Below are positions 58,924 to 64,000 of a stretch of DNA of 64,000 bases, in pieces. This stretch comes from Monosporascus cannonballus (taxonomy: Eukaryota; Ascomycota; Sordariomycetes; Xylariales): positions 124,001 to 188,000 of the forward strand of contig QJNS01000077.1 of the NCBI GenBank assembly GCA_004154925.1, written 5' to 3'. The notes under the pieces were generated by a model that saw only the letters and a program-made list of their open reading frames with translations, did not search any database and was not told the DNA's origin. The position numbers and the translations under genes are program-made. Numbering within the stretch: position 1 is the first letter of the stretch; each line of letters begins with the position of its first letter.

Positions 58924-61890
58924 ATGCCACCTCCACTGCCTGTCCCGTCCAAGGCTGCGATTCGCGCTCTCCGAGGTCTGGCCTTAGGTACCTCGTGCGC
59001 TATTGGTGTTATCGTGGAAGACCGACGACGCCGTATCAGTACACTGAGGACCGCGATTGCCAACAAGAAGAAGCTGAAGGAATCGCCCCAGTATCATGGA
59101 GCACTCGGGTCCGTCGCTTCGCAGCTTGACCTCGACGATGCCGTCCCTTTGCGCCGTGATGAGCCACGCGAGCGGGACCAGACGGAAACGCCCCGTGATC
59201 CCGACGAATATCCTAGGGTCCTCCTTGCCCCGAGTACATCGAGCGGGAAAACTGCTGAGGATGCGGAATATACTCAGTCACCAGGGCTTCAAGCGCTCAA
59301 TGACGGGCTCGAAACACAAAGACGCCAGGCTGAGCATGCAACTCAGCAATCCCCAGTCTCGCATACGCTAGAGCCCGTGGCCCTGGCGCGAGACGAGCTA
59401 TCCCGTGCTGCACCAAGGATACCGTCAACTCGCAAATCTTCTGTGAATAGTTCGGCAAATTGGGGACCAGAGTCCGCAAGGACATCTCGTGTCCGGCCCA
59501 AGTCGTTTGACCCTGCCTCGTTAACGAGAAGCATCGACGAGATCCTCTCTAACCGCGACGAAGAAAAATTTGATCTTGCTCTGGCCAAGTTCTTCAGTGC
59601 TCCCCAGACGAGGTATATGTTGCAACAGGTGGGTGATGCCTGGCTTGGCCTATCAGCCCGCCTCTCGAAAGAATGCCAAGTCCGTGGCAGGTGGGAGGAT
59701 GCGGCCAGGGTCCTTGATCGTGTGTTGGATGGTGATCCGCTCAACGAATCATGGTACTATGCTCACGACCCATTCCCTATCATTGAGTCCTATCTTCCCC
59801 CGGCTGGATCGGAAGATAAATGCATCGGCGACGCCTTCTTGAAAGCTTCGCGGTTATTCTTAGCTCCCTTCACAGAAGCCCCCCAGTCCAATCAGCTAGA
59901 GGTCGAGCGTATTGGAAAACGATTGCTCAGTGGAGCTCTTGCTCTTCGGCAATTTCGAAGTGTTTCAGGGATCTATTGGAGAGTATTAACTCAGTTAGAT
60001 GACTGCTCCAACTTTTCAGCCTGGGTCATTAAGGCACTCTCCGAGTACCATGACTATAAAAACGTAGTCAAAATCTTCCTCCTCAACTTCTCCAAGATGA
60101 CCCCGAATGACTCCCTGTTCAACGAGACACTAGATCGGGTCGTTTATGCTGTGGAGGCCATGCAGGGTCTAAAGGCGGCTCAAGTATTACGTGCCTATGC
60201 CCGGATGGGCAATGCCGGTGACGCGTCGTTGAGGACGCGATGGATTATGAAAATTTTACAGGCTCACTGGCATCGTCACAAAGACTTTTCCCAGTCTAAG
60301 GCGCTTTTTGATGAAGCCAAGGCCCTTGGACTACTCGACAGGATCGGCCATCCTCAAGGTGTTTATCGTGTCATGGTCGAGCTCGCCCTAAGAGCTGACG
60401 AATATATCATGGCGCAATCTTACTACGACGAGTTGATCCAGGTGTACCCTGAACTGGCTTCAGACATACCTCTACAGGGTTATTTTGCGTTAGCCAAGGC
60501 CAAAGCCGGTGATTGGGATGGCGTGTACGATGACTTCGCTGAGATGCAATCACACAGACATAGGCCATACGTTGATTTCTCCGAGAGGCTGCAGGAAGAG
60601 TACGACAGTGCTTTCATTATGGTCTTGAAGATCTTCGCCCAGAATCATCCAGTCTCTGAAGTCCGGGACTTCGTAACGATATATACGCGCGATCTCGGTG
60701 TGGGTCTGCACCGTTATATCGTCACCCTTGTGGCAAACAAGCACGGCGAGTGTCACGATATGCCAGGTCTCATATCGTGGTTGGAGTACTGCAGCGAAGC
60801 CGGTTTCGCTTTAGATCCGACTTTCTGCAATGCCATGCTCTATAATTGTCGGGCACGGTGGAAGCTTTCCTTTGAGCAGTTGAAAAGCATAATCTCAAAT
60901 ATGCGTCAGCTCAACCCCAATGCCACTGACGATTCCACCGAGAGGGTTCTCAGCCAAGCTTCGATCGCTGGAAGTTCCAAGACCCACCTGTCGTCCAAGG
61001 CCAAGCAAGCGCGCCATAAGGCGGTATCCGTGAATAAGCTAGCCTACATGGGCAGATCGACGAACAATCGCGATGTCTACGAGGCAATGAACCAGGAGAT
61101 AGGTTGCGGCAAGCACATGGCGGCAGTCACAATCTACAGACGTGCGATGAGGTTCGGCATGCCGTTCTGCAGCTACTGCTTTCGCCTTGCAGTGACGGCG
61201 GCCCTGGAGCTTCCCGGCAACAGCACCGGCACCGCGTTCCACCTGATCCACAGCGCTCACGGGCAAGGCCAAGACGTCAGCAGCGCCGTGTCGGCGTTCA
61301 TCCGGACGCAGATGGACCGGTTCCGGGGCGGCACCACCGACGTCATGCAGCACATCCAGACCCTGATCAGCCGCTTCGAGGCGCTACATATCATCATCGA
61401 CGCGGCGGTGCTGACGCACACGGCCCTCGTGTGCATCAAGTTCGGGCAGCACGCCCGGGCCATCTCGCTGTGCCGGCTCGCCATGGAGCGCAGCGGGTCC
61501 GCGACCCCCTGCTTCTCGCGCCAGGCCTTCCGCGTCTTGCTCATGGCCTACTCGCAGACGCTCGACGCCCCCGGGCTCGAGCACCTGCTCGCCGCCCTGC
61601 GCGCCTGCGACTTCGCCCACGAGAAGAAGACCCTGCTCGAGCTGCGCACCACCCTCCGCAAGGTGCAGTCCCTCAAGCAGAGCCCCGCCGCCGCCGCCGC
61701 GGCACAAGTCCTGCGAAGCGCCTTCGACGACCTCCGGCTGCTGCGCGCCCAGAGGCAGCGCGAGGGCAACACCATCTCCGAGGAGGCGCTGCGCATCGTC
61801 GGGGACGCCGTGGCGCAGATGACGGAGGGCCGGCCCCCGGGAGGGCCTCGTGATGCGGATTCAGGGGGGTGGGTGGTTGGCCCTACGTGA
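58924..61890 (+). CDS. Pentatricopeptide-repeat-like mitochondrial protein
   Basis: Single exon, 988 aa. The N-terminus has the fungal family signature ALRGLALGTSCAIGVIVEDR followed by RRRRISTLRTAIANKKKL, typical of a positively charged, mitochondria-targeted start. From about residue 200 the protein is an all-helical solenoid with degenerate repeat units, for example GVYRVMVELALRADEYIMAQ, YFALAKAKAGDWDGVYDDFA and FRVLLMAYSQTLDAPGLEHL. This fits PPR/TPR-like RNA-binding or assembly factors used in organelle gene expression. It is likely to act in mitochondrial RNA processing or translation, but no specific target can be named. The last third is GC-rich (codon bias with G/C at third positions is strong) and gives a long false frame at 61104-61853. 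Confidence 0.8.
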   Translation: MPPPLPVPSKAAIRALRGLALGTSCAIGVIVEDRRRRISTLRTAIANKKKLKESPQYHGALGSVASQLDLDDAVPLRRDEPRERDQTETPRDPDEYPRVLLAPSTSSGKTAEDAEYTQSPGLQALNDGLETQRRQAEHATQQSPVSHTLEPVALARDELSRAAPRIPSTRKSSVNSSANWGPESARTSRVRPKSFDPASLTRSIDEILSNRDEEKFDLALAKFFSAPQTRYMLQQVGDAWLGLSARLSKECQVRGRWEDAARVLDRVLDGDPLNESWYYAHDPFPIIESYLPPAGSEDKCIGDAFLKASRLFLAPFTEAPQSNQLEVERIGKRLLSGALALRQFRSVSGIYWRVLTQLDDCSNFSAWVIKALSEYHDYKNVVKIFLLNFSKMTPNDSLFNETLDRVVYAVEAMQGLKAAQVLRAYARMGNAGDASLRTRWIMKILQAHWHRHKDFSQSKALFDEAKALGLLDRIGHPQGVYRVMVELALRADEYIMAQSYYDELIQVYPELASDIPLQGYFALAKAKAGDWDGVYDDFAEMQSHRHRPYVDFSERLQEEYDSAFIMVLKIFAQNHPVSEVRDFVTIYTRDLGVGLHRYIVTLVANKHGECHDMPGLISWLEYCSEAGFALDPTFCNAMLYNCRARWKLSFEQLKSIISNMRQLNPNATDDSTERVLSQASIAGSSKTHLSSKAKQARHKAVSVNKLAYMGRSTNNRDVYEAMNQEIGCGKHMAAVTIYRRAMRFGMPFCSYCFRLAVTAALELPGNSTGTAFHLIHSAHGQGQDVSSAVSAFIRTQMDRFRGGTTDVMQHIQTLISRFEALHIIIDAAVLTHTALVCIKFGQHARAISLCRLAMERSGSATPCFSRQAFRVLLMAYSQTLDAPGLEHLLAALRACDFAHEKKTLLELRTTLRKVQSLKQSPAAAAAAQVLRSAFDDLRLLRAQRQREGNTISEEALRIVGDAVAQMTEGRPPGGPRDADSGGWVVGPT

Positions 61891-62902
61891 AGCTACACAA
61901 AGGAAATAATTGTGGCCCTTCCCCCAGGCGGCGGCGTGAGATTGGGTATGCTGCGAAGGGCCTTCCCTGTCTAAATTATGCGCATGTCAGATAGATGCCA
62001 GCCAGCGTGCGTCTTTGGATGTTCAACGGCCCGTCGGGAATATGAATGAAACTGACCATCTCAAACATGTATTGCGTTTTTGCTCGGGTGCTTAGTTGTT
62101 CGATTATCAAGCATAAATAACATAACCAACGTATTACCGCAGTAAGTCTTGCCAAGGAGTAACCGTAGAAAATATCAATCGTCACGCTGAGGGGAATTTA
62201 AAAATGACCCAAGTCTTTTAACTCTACAAAATGTTCGGTGAGAAGATTGCGCCTGAAGTTTCCGGGGGTTGCAGGGAATATGGAACGTGGAGCAAGTAGT
62301 ATACCCGTAGGAATCTTTGCCGATTTATCGTGTGTAGCGGAGTGGGAGTGATGAGGGAGCTGGAGGATCTGAAGGCGAAAGGAAGCAAACAGCCCCGATA
62401 TGCTTGCTTACGACGTACGTAACTAGTCTCCGCGTCTCTTGGAAACAGCAGTTCGCTTTCTGTAGATCTTAGGTACTGACTATCTAGGCAGGTTGTCTTG
62501 AACCTTGTGTTTCGATCTATCTCCTGTTCTTCTCCCTCCTCGTTTTCTACTTTTCCTTTTCTCGCCCATTTTCTTTTTCGCCCTTCCCTTCTCCATCATT
62601 GTCTTCATGCCATAGTGGTGTGTTTTCCGTGGAAGGCGCCCTCGGCATGTATTTACGAACTTGTAGCGGGCATGACGGAGTTTCCGCGTCGTCTCTGGAG
62701 GATGCAGGCAGGCGGACATATCTGCTGTGCGGCTTTCAACGAGACTTTTCGCAGGCCAGGAGCCCCCACAATGGCGTATATGCGGCAAGTTAATGAGTGA
62801 TAGCATGGGAGCGCTCACTATGGTATCCGTGGAGATATAGCTTACGAGCTATAAACGTGCAACGTCAGAGAGCCCACACACCGACAGGGGCTCGACTCTA
62901 TC
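61891..62902. other. Convergent intergenic region PPR/TauD
   Basis: Both neighbouring genes end here. No gene found. Open frames at 62480-62818 on both strands look random. Confidence 0.4.
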
Positions 62903-64000
62903 CTACGCGAAGCGTAACGGCCCGTTCGAGCTCGACGAGGATGCCTTCTCCTTAGCATCAGGAGGAAGCCGTTCTTCCCGGAGTTGTCTTTCGACATAAC
63001 TTCTTTCCTCGTGGACTCTGGCGTCTTGAGTCTCCGTCGGCGTTACGGTCGTTCCAAACGACCTGTAGGCGTAGGCTAAGTACTCGCCATCCATGTAAAG
63101 ATGGTTCGTCTTGACAGTTCCCGACAAGATGGCTTCTCTCCCGCTACACACGCGCATGGCATCGTGCACGACGCAGGTCCCCGGCTCCAGCCTGAGCCTT
63201 AACACATTATTTGGGGCCTCCAGCTTCTCTTGAAATGATCGCAAAGCGCGGATCGCGTGTTGGGACCCCTTCCCAAGGACATAGTTTTGGAAAGGGGCTT
63301 GCGAAAGCGGGTCCCAGTTGATCACCTGGATCCGACGATGAGAATATTTTTCGGTGATGATACAACGAGCAGATTCATATGAATGATTTCCCTCTTTGTA
63401 CATGAAGTTGATTTTACATCGAGAGGCCATGTCGTAAATCTCGGGTTCTTCGATCGCCATGTGGGTGGCGGTTCTAAGCCCATCGCTGAACAGATATTCC
63501 CCGCCATGAGAAGTGTTGTCCAGGCAATGAAGGAACTTAAGCCGTGGTGGATTCACGAAAGGGGCATGTACGGTATGCATTCGTACCGCTTCATTACCTG
63601 GCCGAGTGGGTAGACTAAAGTCGTCAGCCATAACCCTTCCCACTCGTGGTTCTCCGACTACACCTGCTACAGTGCGCAGCGAGTCTTCGGAGTCAGGCAT
63701 ATCGTGAATTAGAAATAACCCGTGGAGATAAAAACCTCTTACGGCATTATAGAATGACTCGCCTCTAGCTAAGAAATCACCGTAGCTGACTCTCACAAGG
63801 TCTCTGGAGATTGTAGCGCGGTTCCAGGGCCGACGGGCACTTGACGCGACGATGACTTCTTCGCCTCTCTCTGCTTGCTGCGGCCCAGTAGCGAGGAATT
63901 TCAGCTGGTCTGGCGTATATCGTGAAAGATGAGAGAGCCCCCGTGCCATGAAATCATTTCCCCATACTACCTCAAGACATCCGTCCGCGGTAGTTTGAGC
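62903..64000 (-). CDS. TauD/gamma-butyrobetaine-hydroxylase family protein, 5'-partial, metal site degenerate
   Basis: At least 365 codons. The frame stays open past the internal ATG at 63949 to the window edge (17 more codons, ...DGCLEVVWGND), so the true start lies outside. The sequence matches the Fe(II)/2-oxoglutarate dioxygenase family: NPPRLKFLHCLDNTSHGGEY, SDGLRTATHMAIEEPEIYDM and the closing GTVKTNHLYMDGEYLAYAYR. In active members the iron is held by a HxD motif before the NPP and a second His in a R(V/L)xHGR motif. Here the first reads HTV (63569-63577) and the second VCSGR (Ser at 63143-63145). Two of the three ligands are therefore missing, although the frame is intact, which suggests an inactive or repurposed enzyme. 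Intron-free within the window. Confidence 0.78.
   Translation of the reverse strand, partial: AQTTADGCLEVVWGNDFMARGLSHLSRYTPDQLKFLATGPQQAERGEEVIVASSARRPWNRATISRDLVRVSYGDFLARGESFYNAVRGFYLHGLFLIHDMPDSEDSLRTVAGVVGEPRVGRVMADDFSLPTRPGNEAVRMHTVHAPFVNPPRLKFLHCLDNTSHGGEYLFSDGLRTATHMAIEEPEIYDMASRCKINFMYKEGNHSYESARCIITEKYSHRRIQVINWDPLSQAPFQNYVLGKGSQHAIRALRSFQEKLEAPNNVLRLRLEPGTCVVHDAMRVCSGREAILSGTVKTNHLYMDGEYLAYAYRSFGTTVTPTETQDARVHEERSYVERQLREERLPPDAKEKASSSSSNGPLRFA

Noticed and set aside
61104..61853. 249-codon alternate frame inside the PPR-type gene
   Set aside because: Arg/Ala/Pro-rich reading caused by strong GC3 bias; the overlapping 988-codon frame is clearly the coding one.
1..64000. tRNA, rRNA and CRISPR features
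   Set aside because: I scanned for T-arm consensus, 5S-like sequence and regularly spaced direct repeats and found nothing convincing; CRISPR arrays are not expected in a fungal nuclear genome.

Overview
The window is nuclear DNA of a filamentous ascomycete (Pezizomycotina, most likely a Sordariomycete). The evidence is the short introns (about 55-175 nt, GTRNGT donors, CTRAC-like branch sites, AG acceptors) and a gene set typical of these fungi: a Polycomb EED subunit, NTE1, a small-type chitin synthase, the complex I NDUFA5 subunit, a rhodopsin/SAT4-type membrane protein and a P450. Exon models below were built by hand from splice sites and reading frame; every spliced model closes in frame.

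Left part (1-20 kb): EED on the minus strand (ten exons), a long gene-poor stretch with a hAT-type MITE, a PAS-domain protein (+), a second short inverted-repeat element, the Golgi protein Yip4 (+) facing the RNA polymerase I factor Rrn11 (-), then NDUFA5 (-) and a Gvp36-like BAR protein (-). A 10-N assembly gap between a poly-G and a poly-C run lies just upstream of NDUFA5.

Middle part (20-37 kb): an accessory-looking, repeat-rich stretch. It holds dispersed palindromic repeats, minisatellite-like arrays, decayed coding relics, an apparently intact RRM protein among repeats, a kinase-like pseudogene with three in-frame stops, a rhodopsin-domain membrane protein whose 3' end overlaps it by 10 bp, and an intact six-exon cytochrome P450.

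Right part (37.8-64 kb): conserved housekeeping genes: chitin synthase (-), a gene-poor stretch with a third inverted-repeat element, a proline-rich protein (+), a small Cys-rich protein (-), NTE1 phospholipase (-) divergent from eIF2-alpha SUI2 (+), the mitochondrial inner-membrane protease subunit Imp2 (+), a Mme1/YMR166C-like mitochondrial carrier (+), a PPR-type protein (+), and a TauD/gamma-butyrobetaine-hydroxylase family protein (-) that runs off the right edge.

No dedicated gene cluster or new multi-gene system could be supported. The observations most worth following are the TauD-family protein lacking two of its three iron ligands, the palindrome-bounded repeat family around the RRM gene, and the inverted-repeat mobile elements.
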